A program made the translations under genes and the position numbers. Shown here in pieces: positions 51,025-60,230 of a DNA stretch of 64,000 nt. Origin of the DNA: CAVVYW01 sp963752605 (GTDB taxonomy: Bacteria; Actinomycetota; Thermoleophilia; Solirubrobacterales; 70-9); NCBI GenBank assembly GCA_963752605.1, contig CAVVYW010000005.1:1550001-1614000 (forward strand), read 5' to 3'. The notes below the pieces were generated by a model. That model was not told the DNA's origin, made no database searches, and saw only the letters and a list, made by a program, of their open reading frames with translations. Position 1 is the stretch's first letter, and the number at the start of each line of letters is the position of its first letter.

Positions 51025-51574
51025 CGCCGCCGGCCTGGAGCTGATCGCCCAGGGGATCAACCAGTCGAGGGAGGGTACGGTGACCGAGACCTCCTTCGAG
51101 CACGACACCGCCACCCTGATGGTGGACCCGGAGAAGGTGCTGGACGCGCTGGGCTGGCTCCGTCAGCCGGGGGACCAGGGCTACACCTTCCTCTCCAGCC
51201 TGCACGCCGCGGACTACCTGCCGGCCACCCCGCGCTTCGCCGTCCACTACGAGCTGCTCTGCCGCGACCGGGTCGAGCGCATCCACATCAAGGCCGTGCT
51301 GGCGGATCCGGCGGCCGGGAACGGGTCGAGGCTCGGCGACGACCAGCCGCTGCCGGAACTCGACAGCTGCGTTGAGATGTTTCCCACGGCCGACTTCCAG
51401 GAGCGGGAGGTCTACGACATGTTCGGGATCGTCTTCCGGGGCCATCCCGACCTGCGCCGGATCCTGATGCCCGAGGACTACGAGGGCTGGCCGCAGCGCC
51501 GCGACTTCCCGATCGGCGGCGAGCCGGTGCTCTACACGCACAACGAGGTCGAGGTGCCTCGCTGGTTCGAGTGA
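51017..51574 (+). CDS. nuoC: NADH-quinone oxidoreductase subunit C
   Basis: 185 aa from ATG 51017. Signature near the end: EREVYDMFGIVFRGHPDLRRILMPEDYEGWPQRRDFP. Peripheral-arm subunit packed against NuoD; separate from nuoD here (not fused). Confidence 0.96.
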   Translation: MPDAAGLELIAQGINQSREGTVTETSFEHDTATLMVDPEKVLDALGWLRQPGDQGYTFLSSLHAADYLPATPRFAVHYELLCRDRVERIHIKAVLADPAAGNGSRLGDDQPLPELDSCVEMFPTADFQEREVYDMFGIVFRGHPDLRRILMPEDYEGWPQRRDFPIGGEPVLYTHNEVEVPRWFE

Positions 51575-51583
51575 GATGAATTC

Positions 51584-52894
51584 ATGACGCCGGACGAGAC
51601 GCTGAGAGACGAGGAGCTGATCGCGACGGAGCGCGGGGTCGCCCGCGAGACCGAGGACCCGACCGCCCACTTGTTCGACACCGAGGCGACGGCTTCACGC
51701 GAGCGCGAAGTCGAGGGCCTCGAGCCCGAGCAGGAGGTCCTCACGATCAACATGGGACCCCACCACCCCGCCACCCACGGGGTGCTGCGGCTGATCGTCA
51801 CCCTCCAGGGCGAGCGGATCCTCGACGTGAAGCCGGTGATCGGCTACCTGCACACCGGCATCGAGAAGAGCTGCGAGGACAAGAGCTACTGGAAGGTCAT
51901 CCCGTTCGTCGAGCGGATGGACTACCTCTCCTACTTCTTCAACATGGAGGCGTTCTGCGGCTGCGTCGAGCGCCTGGTCGGCCTGGACATCCCCGACCGG
52001 GCCAAGTACCTGCGGGTGATCCACATGGAGCTGAACCGGATCAAGTCCCACCTGGTCTGGCTCGGTACCTCGGCCCTCGACCTCGGCGCGGTCTCCATGT
52101 TCTGGTACTGCTTCCGCGAGCGCGACCGGATCGTCGACATGTTCGAGATGTCGACCGGCCAGCGCATGCACACGCGCTACTTCCAGGTCGGCGGCGTCTT
52201 CGAGGACATCCCGGTTGGGTTCGAGCAGAAGCTGCGCGAGTTTTGCGCGGACATGCCGAGCCGGATCGACCAGTACGAGGCGATCCTCGATCGCAACGAG
52301 ATCTTCCTGCGGCGCACCAAGAACGTCGGCATCGTCTCCCGCGAGCGCCTGCTCGACCTGGGCGTGACCGGCCCGCTCCTCCGCGCCGCCGGCGAGCCCT
52401 GGGACATGCGGAAGGCGATGCCGTACCTCGCCTACTCCGACTTCGACTTCAAGATCCCGGTCGGCACGATCGGCGACGGGTACGACCGCTACCGCGTGCG
52501 CCTCGCCGAGATGCGCGAGTCGGTTCGCATCATCGAGCAGGCGCTCGACGGCCTCCCCGAGGGGCCCTGGCTCGCCGACGACCGCAAGTACGTGCTGCCA
52601 CCGCGCGACGAGCTCTCCACCTCGATGGAGGCGCTGATCCACCACTTCAAGCTGGTGACGGAGGGCTACCGGGTGCCGCCGGGCGAGCGCTACTACTCGG
52701 TGGAGAGCCCAAGGGGGGAGTTGGGCTGCTTTGTGGTCGCGGACGGCTCGGCGAAGCCGGCGCGGGTCCACTTCCGCGACCCCTCCTTCGTCAACCTGCA
52801 GTCCTTCGCGGACATGAGCGTCGGCGGGCTGATCGCCGACCTGATCCAGAACCTGGCGATGCTCGACCCGATCCTGGGAGGGGTGGACCGGTGA
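51584..52894 (+). CDS. nuoD: NADH-quinone oxidoreductase subunit D
   Basis: 436 aa. The quinone-site subunit of complex I, related to hydrogenase large subunits. The core starts at about residue 50 (TINMGPHHPATHGVLRL) and includes HTGIEKSCEDKSYWKVIPFVERMDYLS and the C-terminal DPSFVNLQSFADMSVGGLIADLI...LDPILGGVDR. The first about 45 residues are an acidic, Glu-rich extension (DETLRDEELIATERG). nuoE follows with a 4-bp overlap. Confidence 0.97.
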   Translation: MTPDETLRDEELIATERGVARETEDPTAHLFDTEATASREREVEGLEPEQEVLTINMGPHHPATHGVLRLIVTLQGERILDVKPVIGYLHTGIEKSCEDKSYWKVIPFVERMDYLSYFFNMEAFCGCVERLVGLDIPDRAKYLRVIHMELNRIKSHLVWLGTSALDLGAVSMFWYCFRERDRIVDMFEMSTGQRMHTRYFQVGGVFEDIPVGFEQKLREFCADMPSRIDQYEAILDRNEIFLRRTKNVGIVSRERLLDLGVTGPLLRAAGEPWDMRKAMPYLAYSDFDFKIPVGTIGDGYDRYRVRLAEMRESVRIIEQALDGLPEGPWLADDRKYVLPPRDELSTSMEALIHHFKLVTEGYRVPPGERYYSVESPRGELGCFVVADGSAKPARVHFRDPSFVNLQSFADMSVGGLIADLIQNLAMLDPILGGVDR

Positions 52895-53697
52895 CCCCGC
52901 TGATGCCGAGGCGGCAGCGGCCCTGGCAGACCGATCCGGGGCACATCACGGACGTCCCCGAGCCACCGCCGATGCCGAATCGCCAGGGCGAACCGGTCGG
53001 AACCCCCCCGCCCACGTCGCAACCACATATCCCCGCAGGCGAAGCCGAGGAGATGGGCGTTGATGTTGATGGCGAAGCCGTCGACCGAGACCCCGCCCCG
53101 ATCCCGGACCCCTCCGAGGTCGAGGTCCCGCCAGCGCTCGCGCAGGAGATCCGGCGGGCGATGAAGCGCTACCCGCAGACGCGCTCCGCCTCGATCCCCG
53201 CGCTCTGGGCCGTCCAGCGTCGCTACGGCTGGTGCAGTCCGGAGGGGATCCGGGAGGCGGCCGCGGTGATGGGGGTCACCCCCGCCTCCCTGGAGGCGGT
53301 GGCGAGCTTCTACGACCTGTTCCGCCTCGAGCCCCAGGGGGAGCACCAGGTGCTGGTGTGCACCAACATCTCCTGCTGGCTGAACGGCGCCGACGGCCTG
53401 CTCGAGGCGTTCAAGGACGCGGCCGGCAACGGCGCCTCCGACGGCGACCTCTTCATTCGGGGGTTCGAGTGCTTAGGCGCCTGCGACATCGCGCCGATGG
53501 CCTCGATCGACGAGCGCTACTACGGCCCGCTCACCAACGACGACGCGGCGACGGTGATCGACCAGCTCCGCTCGGGCGAGGAGGTCCTGCCGGAGAAGCG
53601 GCTCGAGGATCGCCCCATCGCGGGCGAGGAGAAGGCCGGCGCCGACCAGCGGCTCACCAAGCACCCGGTCAACAAGGTGAAGGGACGGGTCGGCTGA
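52891..53697 (+). CDS. nuoE: NADH-quinone oxidoreductase subunit E, with long N-terminal extension
   Basis: 268 aa from GTG 52891, overlapping nuoD by 4 bp. The thioredoxin-like [2Fe-2S] domain (about 95-240) has ligands in VCTNISCWLNG and FECLGACDIAP. Compared with about 165 aa in E. coli, the first about 70 residues are an extra Pro/Gly-rich, probably disordered segment (PEPPPMPNRQGEPVG), and the C-terminus also runs longer (EDRPIAGEEKAGADQRL). An internal ATG or GTG would remove the extension; overlap with nuoD argues for the GTG. Confidence 0.93.
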   Translation: MTPLMPRRQRPWQTDPGHITDVPEPPPMPNRQGEPVGTPPPTSQPHIPAGEAEEMGVDVDGEAVDRDPAPIPDPSEVEVPPALAQEIRRAMKRYPQTRSASIPALWAVQRRYGWCSPEGIREAAAVMGVTPASLEAVASFYDLFRLEPQGEHQVLVCTNISCWLNGADGLLEAFKDAAGNGASDGDLFIRGFECLGACDIAPMASIDERYYGPLTNDDAATVIDQLRSGEEVLPEKRLEDRPIAGEEKAGADQRLTKHPVNKVKGRVG

Positions 53698-54980
53698 TGG
53701 CGGAGGCGAAGGAGACCCGGGTCCTCTTCCGGAACGTCGACGAGCCCAACCTGAGATCGATCCGGGTCTACCAGCGCCTCGGCGGCTACGAGGCGATCCG
53801 CAAGGCGTTCAAGGAGATGCAGCCGGAGGAGCTCCTTCAGGATCTCGAGGCATCCGGGCTGCGCGGCCGCGGCGGCGCCGGCTTCTCCATGGGCAAGAAG
53901 GCCTCGTTCCTGCCTCGCGGGGACATGGACAAGTACCTCTGCTGCAACGCGGACGAGTCCGAGCCGGGCGCCTTCAAGGACCGCGAGCTGATGCAGAAGA
54001 ACCCGCACCAGATGATCGAGGGGATCGCGATCGCCGCCCGGGCCGCTGGCGCCAACCGATGCTTCATCTTCATCCGCGGGGAGTACGACCTCCAGGGCGA
54101 CATCCTGGACGAGGCGGTGGCGGAGGCCTACGACGCGGGCTTCCTCGGCGAGGACGTGCTCGGCACCGGCGAGCAGGTCGAGCTGGTCGTCCACCGGGGG
54201 GCCGGCGCCTACATCTGTGGAGAGGAGACCGCCCTGCTGGACTCGCTCGAGGGCAAGCGGGGCAACCCGCGGCTGAAGCCTCCCTTCCCGGCGGTCCAGG
54301 GCCTCTACGGCGGGCCGACCCTGATCAACAACGTCGAGACGCTCTCGAACGTCCCCCACATCGTCACCTCGGGCTCCGACTGGTTCAAGAGCTTCGGTAC
54401 CGAGCAGTCGCCCGGCACGAAGGTCGTCTCGGTTTCAGGGGACGTGACCCGGCCGGGCAACTACGAGGTGGAGCTGGGGATCCCCACCCGCGACCTGATC
54501 GAGGGCCTCGCCGGTGGCGTGCGCGACGGGCGGAAGCTCAAGGGCTTCTTCCCCGGCGGCTCCTCCGCGCCGGTCCTGACCGCCGAGGAGGGACTCGACC
54601 TGCCGTACAGCTTCGAGGCGATGCAGGAGGCGGGCTCGATGCTCGGCTCCGGCTCGATCATCGTCTTCGACGACACCACCAGCGTGGTGGAGCTGGCGCT
54701 GCGGACCGCGCGCTTCTATCACCACGAGTCCTGCGGCAAGTGCACTCCCTGCCGCGAGGGGACGAACTGGACCGTGAAGGTCTTGGAGCGCATGGTCCGG
54801 GGCGAGGCGACGCCGATCGACCTCGAGACGACGGCCTCGGTCCAGACGAACATCATCGGCAACTGCCTCTGCGTCCTCGGGGACTCGATGGCGATGCCGG
54901 TCGGCTCGATGATCGAGAAGTTCCGCTCGGAGTTCGACGAGGCCCTTCAGACCGGCGTCCCGGAGGCGCTCGCGGCATGA
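53697..54980 (+). CDS. nuoF: NADH-quinone oxidoreductase subunit F (NADH-binding)
   Basis: 427 aa. Binds NADH, FMN and cluster N3. Seen: the nucleotide loop GLRGRGGAGFSMGKKASF, FMN-site CCNADESEPGAFKDREL, GAYICGEETALLDSLEGKRGNPRLKPPFPA and iron-sulfur ligands SCGKCTPCREG...NCLC. Overlaps nuoE by 1 bp and nuoG by 4 bp. Confidence 0.97.
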   Translation: MAEAKETRVLFRNVDEPNLRSIRVYQRLGGYEAIRKAFKEMQPEELLQDLEASGLRGRGGAGFSMGKKASFLPRGDMDKYLCCNADESEPGAFKDRELMQKNPHQMIEGIAIAARAAGANRCFIFIRGEYDLQGDILDEAVAEAYDAGFLGEDVLGTGEQVELVVHRGAGAYICGEETALLDSLEGKRGNPRLKPPFPAVQGLYGGPTLINNVETLSNVPHIVTSGSDWFKSFGTEQSPGTKVVSVSGDVTRPGNYEVELGIPTRDLIEGLAGGVRDGRKLKGFFPGGSSAPVLTAEEGLDLPYSFEAMQEAGSMLGSGSIIVFDDTTSVVELALRTARFYHHESCGKCTPCREGTNWTVKVLERMVRGEATPIDLETTASVQTNIIGNCLCVLGDSMAMPVGSMIEKFRSEFDEALQTGVPEALAA

Positions 54981-57415
54981 CCCGGCCGATCCGGAACGCG
55001 GTGACGCTCGTGATCGACGGCCGCGAGGTGACGGCGCCCGAGGGGACGATGCTGGTCGACGCGGGCAAGATGGGCGACGTCGAGATCCCGGTCTTCTGTT
55101 ACGACCCGAAGCTCGGCGATCCAGTGGGCGCTTGCCGGATGTGCCTGGTGGAGATCGAGGGCATCCCCAAGCTGCAGACTGCCTGCTCGACCCCCGTTCG
55201 CGACGGCATGGTCGTCTACACCCAGACCGAACAGGTGAAGACGGCCCAGGAGGCGGTGGTCGAGTTCCTGCTGGTGAACCACCCGCTCGACTGCCCGGTG
55301 TGCGACAAGGGAGGCGAGTGCCCGCTCCAGGACGTCGCGATGGGATGGGGACCGGGCAAGAGCCGGTTCACCGACCCCAAGCGGCACTTCCAAAAGCCGC
55401 TCGAGCTGTCACCGCTGATTGCGATCGACCGCGAGCGCTGCATCCTCTGCTACCGCTGCGTCCGCTTCAGCCAGGAGGTCTCCGAGGACGACCAGCTGCA
55501 GCTGCTCGAGCGCGGTGACAAGAGCTTCGTCGGCACCTTCGACGAGCGCCCCTACATCGCGCCCTTCCACGGCAACATCATCGAGCTCTGTCCGGTGGGG
55601 GCCCTGACCTCCTACACCTACCGCTTCCGGGCGCGCCCCTGGGACATCGAGCAGGCGGGCTCGGTCTGCACCCTGTGCCCGAGCCAGTGCAACGTCGGCT
55701 ACACGGTCCGGGACGAGCGGGTCCTGCGGGTGAACGCCCGTGACAACACGGCCGTCGACGACGGCTGGCTCTGCGACAAGGGCCGCTTCGCTTTCCAGAT
55801 GTTCAACTCGGCGGAGCGGATCACCCGGCCGATGGTTCGGGGCGGTGACGGGAACCTCACTCCCGTCAGCTGGGAGAAGGCGCTCACGGCGGTCACCGAC
55901 GGGCTGCGCGCCGCGGGCTCAGGCGCCGCGACTCTGGTCGGCGGCGGGGCCTCGAACGAGGAGGGCTGGCTGGCGCAGCGGATCGTGCGCGAGCTCGGCT
56001 CCTCCAGCGTGGCCTGCTCCCCGAGCCCGATCGAGCCGGGCCTCCTCGGCGAGCTCTCCCGCCCCGAGCTGGCCGCGAGGATCGCCGACCTCGACATCGC
56101 CGATGCGATCCTCGTGATCGGCACCGACCCGCTGCACGAGATGCCGATCCTCGACCTGCGGCTGCGCAAGGCGGTGCGCCGCGGGCAGGCGAAGCTGGCG
56201 GTCGCCTCCGAGCGGCCCACCGCGCTGGACGGCGGGGCGACCGAGACGGTCCGCTACGCGCCGGGCGACGCCGCGGCCTTCCTCAGCGCCCTCGCGGCTG
56301 GGCTCGGCGTCGAGGGCTACAAGGCCGGCGGGCCTCACCAGAAGGCGGCCGACGCGATCGCCGAGCTGCTCACGGGAGCGCCCGACCCGATCATCATCTG
56401 GGGCGAGCGGCTCTGGCGCAGCCCCGGCGCGGTGCAGGCGCTGCACGACTGCGCGCGGGGAATCGAGATGCACAAGCGGATCGGCCCCGGCCTGCTGGAG
56501 GTCCCCGAGGAGGCGAACGGGCGCGGGCTGCGCGAGGTCGGCTGCCTCCCCGGCGCGGGCCCGGGCCTGACCGCCACCGAGGGGCGGAGTGCCGATGAGA
56601 TCAAGCAGGGCCTCGCCGGCGACGAGCTGGATGCGCTGCTGCTGATCGGCGCCGATCCGGTCCGGACCTATCCGGACGGCGACGGCTGGCGGAAGGCCCT
56701 CGCCGGCTCCTTCGTGGTCAGCGTCGCCATGTTCGAGGACGACTCGACCGCGCTCGCGGACGTGGTGCTACCCGCCGAGACCCACGCCGAGAAGGAGGGC
56801 ACCGTCACCCATCCCGACGGCCGGCTCCAGCGGGTTCGCCGCAACGTCCCCTTGCCCGAGGACGTCCGCCCCGGTTGGCAGGTGCTCGCCGACCTCTCCC
56901 AAGCACTCGGGGGCCGCCTGGCTTTCGAGAGTGCCGCCGGCGTCTTCGAGGCGCTCTCGAACGAGGTTCCCTTTTACGACACGGTCACCTACGAGGAGAT
57001 CGGCGGTAAGGGACTCAGGTGGCAGGAGCGCGATCCCGGTACCTCGTGGACCCCGGAGAAGCGATCCGTGGTCGCGACCCGGAGTGCCGAGTCCCCCGCC
57101 CAGGATGGGGACGGCCTCCTGCTGGGCACCTACCGCGACCTGTGGGCTACCGACATCACCAAGCGCAATCCGGCCCTCCGCTTCCTCATGCCGAAGCAGA
57201 AATTGGAACTGGCTCCGAAGGACGCCGAGCAGCTCGAGCTTGCCAACGGCGACGAGGTGACCGTCTCGGTTAACGGCACCAGCGTCGAGGCCCGGGTTGC
57301 GATCAGCTCGCGCATGGATCCCGGCGCGGCGTTCCTCATCGAGGGCACGGACGAGGGGAACGCGAACGTCCTGGCCAACGGTGTGCCGCAGAGGCTTCAG
57401 GTGGCGAAACGATGA
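54977..57415 (+). CDS. nuoG: NADH-quinone oxidoreductase subunit G
   Basis: About 812 aa from ATG 54977. N-terminal iron-sulfur region: a ferredoxin-like [2Fe-2S] (FCYDPKLGDPVGACRMC), a His-Cys cluster area (HPLDCPVCDKGGECPLQD), and two 4Fe-4S sites (RCILCYRCVRF, CPVGAL), then an additional VCTLCPSQCNV site. Residues about 240-800 are a molybdopterin-oxidoreductase-type domain with no Mo function in complex I. It ends with an MPT-binding-like beta barrel (RNPALRF... VTVSVNGTSVEARV). Confidence 0.96.
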   Translation: MTRPIRNAVTLVIDGREVTAPEGTMLVDAGKMGDVEIPVFCYDPKLGDPVGACRMCLVEIEGIPKLQTACSTPVRDGMVVYTQTEQVKTAQEAVVEFLLVNHPLDCPVCDKGGECPLQDVAMGWGPGKSRFTDPKRHFQKPLELSPLIAIDRERCILCYRCVRFSQEVSEDDQLQLLERGDKSFVGTFDERPYIAPFHGNIIELCPVGALTSYTYRFRARPWDIEQAGSVCTLCPSQCNVGYTVRDERVLRVNARDNTAVDDGWLCDKGRFAFQMFNSAERITRPMVRGGDGNLTPVSWEKALTAVTDGLRAAGSGAATLVGGGASNEEGWLAQRIVRELGSSSVACSPSPIEPGLLGELSRPELAARIADLDIADAILVIGTDPLHEMPILDLRLRKAVRRGQAKLAVASERPTALDGGATETVRYAPGDAAAFLSALAAGLGVEGYKAGGPHQKAADAIAELLTGAPDPIIIWGERLWRSPGAVQALHDCARGIEMHKRIGPGLLEVPEEANGRGLREVGCLPGAGPGLTATEGRSADEIKQGLAGDELDALLLIGADPVRTYPDGDGWRKALAGSFVVSVAMFEDDSTALADVVLPAETHAEKEGTVTHPDGRLQRVRRNVPLPEDVRPGWQVLADLSQALGGRLAFESAAGVFEALSNEVPFYDTVTYEEIGGKGLRWQERDPGTSWTPEKRSVVATRSAESPAQDGDGLLLGTYRDLWATDITKRNPALRFLMPKQKLELAPKDAEQLELANGDEVTVSVNGTSVEARVAISSRMDPGAAFLIEGTDEGNANVLANGVPQRLQVAKR

Positions 57416-58413
57416 GCCTGCCGCTCGCGGAGGTGGGGTTCGCCGAGGCGACCTGGGTGATGATCGTCAAGTCGATCATCATCTTCCTCGGCGTCTTCCT
57501 GATCGTGCCGGTCCTGACGGTGGTCGAGCGAAAGCTGATCGGCCGCTTCCAGAACCGCTACGGCCCCAATCGGGTGGGTCCGGTCGGCCTGCTCCAGCCG
57601 CTGGCCGACATCGTCAAGCTCGCCGGCAAGGAGATGTTCAGGCCGGACGCCGCCGTCCCCTTCCTCTACGCGATCGCGCCGGCGCTGGTCATCTTCTCCG
57701 GGGTCGCGACCCTGGCGGTGCTTCCGTTCGGCGACGTCCAGAACGGAATCGGCCTCTACGGGATCGACGTCTCGATCGGGGTCCTCTACTTCTTCGCCTT
57801 CGGCTCGCTCTCGTTCTACGGCCTGCTGCTCGCCGGATGGGCATCGGGGTCGAAGTACAGCTTCCTCGGGGCGATGCGTTCGGCGGCGCAGCTCATCTCC
57901 TACGAGGTCTCGATGGGCCTGGCGCTGCTCGGCGCGGTGATGATGGCCGGCTCGCTCTCGCTCACCGAGATCGTCCACGCGCAGGATGAGATCTGGTTCA
58001 TCGTCCCGCAGATAGTCGGCTTCCTGGTCTTCCTGGTCGCCGGCTTCGCCGAGACCAACCGGGCACCCTTTGACCTGCCGGAGGCCGACGCCGAGCTCGT
58101 CCAGGGCTACATGACCGAGTACGGCGGGATGCGGTTCGGCTCCTACGCGCTCGCCGAGTACCTGGAGATGTTCGTCGTCTCCGGGATCGCGGCGACCTTC
58201 TTCCTGGGCGGCTGGATGGGCCCCGGCCCGGGCTGGCTCGATCCGGTCTGGATGGTGATCAAGACCCTCTCCCTGGTGATGTTCTTCATCTGGGTGCGGG
58301 CCACGCTGCCGCGCCTCCGCTACGACCAGCTGATGAGCCTCGGCTGGAAGGTGATGCTCCCACTGGCCACCCTGAACGTGTTCGTCACCGCGGTGATCGT
58401 CACGGTGAGCTGA
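57412..58413 (+). CDS. nuoH: NADH-quinone oxidoreductase subunit H
   Basis: 333 aa, about eight membrane helices. Quinone-chamber signatures VVERKLIGRFQNRYGPNRVGP and FAETNRAPFDLPEADAELVQGY are intact. Overlaps nuoG by 4 bp and nuoI by 1 bp. Confidence 0.97.
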   Translation: MSLPLAEVGFAEATWVMIVKSIIIFLGVFLIVPVLTVVERKLIGRFQNRYGPNRVGPVGLLQPLADIVKLAGKEMFRPDAAVPFLYAIAPALVIFSGVATLAVLPFGDVQNGIGLYGIDVSIGVLYFFAFGSLSFYGLLLAGWASGSKYSFLGAMRSAAQLISYEVSMGLALLGAVMMAGSLSLTEIVHAQDEIWFIVPQIVGFLVFLVAGFAETNRAPFDLPEADAELVQGYMTEYGGMRFGSYALAEYLEMFVVSGIAATFFLGGWMGPGPGWLDPVWMVIKTLSLVMFFIWVRATLPRLRYDQLMSLGWKVMLPLATLNVFVTAVIVTVS

Positions 58414-58988
58414 TGGAGGCGAAGCTCAACACCGACAGGACCGACTGGGAGCAGTTCCCGTACCTGAACTCGGCCGATGTGATCTCTGTCCAGCGCGGGC
58501 CCGAGCCCGGGGGCGCGGCCGGCGCGTACCGGGCTTTCAGCGAGACGCTGCGGGGCCTGCGGACGACCTTCGCGCGGATCATCGAGGGTCCGATGACGAT
58601 CCAGTACCCGGAGGAGAAGACGCCGGTCTATCCCCGCTTCCGGGGCCGGCACAAGCTCCACCGCTTCGAGGACACCGGCCTCGAGAAGTGCGTCGGTTGC
58701 TCGCTCTGCGCCGCCGCCTGCCCGGCCGACTGCATCCGCGTCGTCGCGAAGGAGAACGAGCCGCACGACCGCAAGTCGGCGGGCGAGCGCTACGCCGAGG
58801 TCTACGAGATCAACCTCTCGCGCTGCATCTTCTGCGGCTACTGCGAGGTCGCCTGCCCCTTCGACGCGATCACGATGGGGCACGACTACGAGCTGTCGGA
58901 CTACAACCGCTCCGACCTCATCTTCACCAAGGAGATGCTGATGGCCGAGCCGATCGACCGCACCCCGCTGCGCCGCGAGGGCGAGTGA
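58413..58988 (+). CDS. nuoI: NADH-quinone oxidoreductase subunit I
   Basis: 191 aa, ferredoxin-like. Two 4Fe-4S sites: CVGCSLCAAACPADC and CIFCGYCEVACPFDAI (clusters N6a and N6b). It ends about 15 bp before a gene that does not belong to complex I, a break in the otherwise overlapping operon. Confidence 0.97.
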   Translation: MEAKLNTDRTDWEQFPYLNSADVISVQRGPEPGGAAGAYRAFSETLRGLRTTFARIIEGPMTIQYPEEKTPVYPRFRGRHKLHRFEDTGLEKCVGCSLCAAACPADCIRVVAKENEPHDRKSAGERYAEVYEINLSRCIFCGYCEVACPFDAITMGHDYELSDYNRSDLIFTKEMLMAEPIDRTPLRREGE

Positions 58989-59001
58989 TAAGAGTGGTCG
59001 C

Positions 59002-59391
59002 GTGGCCGACGAGCATCACCAGCTCATCCGGGACTGGGCCGACGCCTTCAACCGCGGGGACATGGACGCCGCGCTGGGCTTCATCCATCCCGAGGTCCAG
59101 ATCGACGATCCGGACCGAACCGGGAGGAGCTGGCGAGGCCACGACGAGTTTCTGGAGTTCGTCCGGGAGTGGCTCGAGAACTTCGACTCCTACCGGCTTG
59201 AGCTCGCCGCGATCGAGGATGGACCTGACGGGACCTTTGCGCGGGTCACTCAGACCGGCAAGGGCAAGGGCAGCGGGCTCGAGTTCGAGCTGCCGACCCA
59301 CTTCGCCCTCCGCTTCCGCGACGGGAAGGTCGCGTACTACCGGATCGCGACGGAGGCCGAGGACGCTCGCCGGGAGGTCGGCCTGGAGTAA
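59002..59391 (+). CDS. SnoaL-like (NTF2-fold) protein inside the nuo operon
   Basis: 129 aa from GTG 59002. Family layout: IRDWADAFNRGDMDAALGFIHPEVQIDDPD, then WRGHDEFLEFVREWLENFDSYRLELAAIED and the sheet end FALRFRDGKVAYYRI. Nothing points to a complex I role. It lies between nuoI and nuoJ with gaps of 13 and 12 bp, where the other nuo junctions mostly overlap, so it is a probable insertion that still allows read-through. Related to 32382, 33091 and the broken gene at 13819. Confidence 0.88.
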   Translation: MADEHHQLIRDWADAFNRGDMDAALGFIHPEVQIDDPDRTGRSWRGHDEFLEFVREWLENFDSYRLELAAIEDGPDGTFARVTQTGKGKGSGLEFELPTHFALRFRDGKVAYYRIATEAEDARREVGLE

Positions 59392-59403
59392 GAGGCAGCT
59401 CCC

Positions 59404-59928
59404 GTGAAGGAGGTCGTCTTCTTCGCGGGAGCGCTGGGCACCCTCGGCGGGGCGATCGCGGTGATCGGGCTCCGCAACCCGTTCTACAGCGTGCTCGCCC
59501 TCATCGTCCACCTGATCTCACTGGCCGGGCTCTTCCTCCTGCTGCAGGGCGAGTTCCTGGCCGCCGCACAGATAGTCGTCTACGCCGGGGCGGTGATGGT
59601 CCTCTACGTCTTCGTCGCCGCCTACGTCGGCAACGTCGAGGAGCCGCTCTGGGAGCCGATCCCGGGCCAGCGCTTCATCGCGCCGGTGCTCGGAATCGCG
59701 CTGTTCGTCGAGCTGAGCATCGCGATCATCGGCTCGGGGCTGAAGTCGATCGAGTCGGAGGGTCCGACGGTCGAGCTGGGCTTCGGCTCGCCGGCCGAGG
59801 TCGGCAAGCTGATGCTGGAGCGCTTCCTGATCGCGTTCGAGGCGGCGTCACTGCTGCTTCTGGTCGCGGCAGTAGGCGCTGTGGTTCTAGCCGGCCGCCA
59901 TGGCGCGACCGGCGAGGAGACCAGCTGA
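59404..59928 (+). CDS. nuoJ: NADH-quinone oxidoreductase subunit J
   Basis: 174 aa from GTG 59404. Five membrane helices; VVFFAGALGTLGGAIAVIGLRNPFYSVLALIVHLISLAGLFLLL and the conserved QIVVYAGAVMVLYVFV. Overlaps nuoK by 1 bp. Confidence 0.96.
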   Translation: MKEVVFFAGALGTLGGAIAVIGLRNPFYSVLALIVHLISLAGLFLLLQGEFLAAAQIVVYAGAVMVLYVFVAAYVGNVEEPLWEPIPGQRFIAPVLGIALFVELSIAIIGSGLKSIESEGPTVELGFGSPAEVGKLMLERFLIAFEAASLLLLVAAVGAVVLAGRHGATGEETS

Positions 59929-60227
59929 TGGACATCATCTGGTACCTCGTCCTCTCCGCACTCATCTTCGCCACGGGCGTGACGGGCGTGCTGCTCAGAC
60001 GCAGCCCGCTCGTGATCCTGCTCTGCCTCGAGCTGATGCTGAACGCCGGCAACCTCGCCCTGCTCGCCTTCAGCCGCTCGCTCGGCGACCAGGACGGGCA
60101 GGTCTTCGCCCTGATGGTGATGGTGATCGCGGCGTGCGAGGTGGTGGTGGGCCTGGGGATCATCGTCGCGGCCTACCGACGCCGGATCCCGCTGAACGTC
60201 GACGACCTGCGAAGTCTCCGCGGCTAG
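59928..60227 (+). CDS. nuoK: NADH-quinone oxidoreductase subunit K
   Basis: 99 aa, three membrane helices, Mrp/antiporter-like. The conserved Glu residues of the membrane arm lie in LLCLELMLNAGNLALLAF and AACEVVVGLGIIVA. Confidence 0.97.
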   Translation: MDIIWYLVLSALIFATGVTGVLLRRSPLVILLCLELMLNAGNLALLAFSRSLGDQDGQVFALMVMVIAACEVVVGLGIIVAAYRRRIPLNVDDLRSLRG

Positions 60228-60230
60228 GCG

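Noticed and set aside
58985..59000. GATAAG after nuoI as another direct-repeat half-site
   Set aside because: It is the nuoI stop codon followed by TAA; no second half-site at 11 bp.
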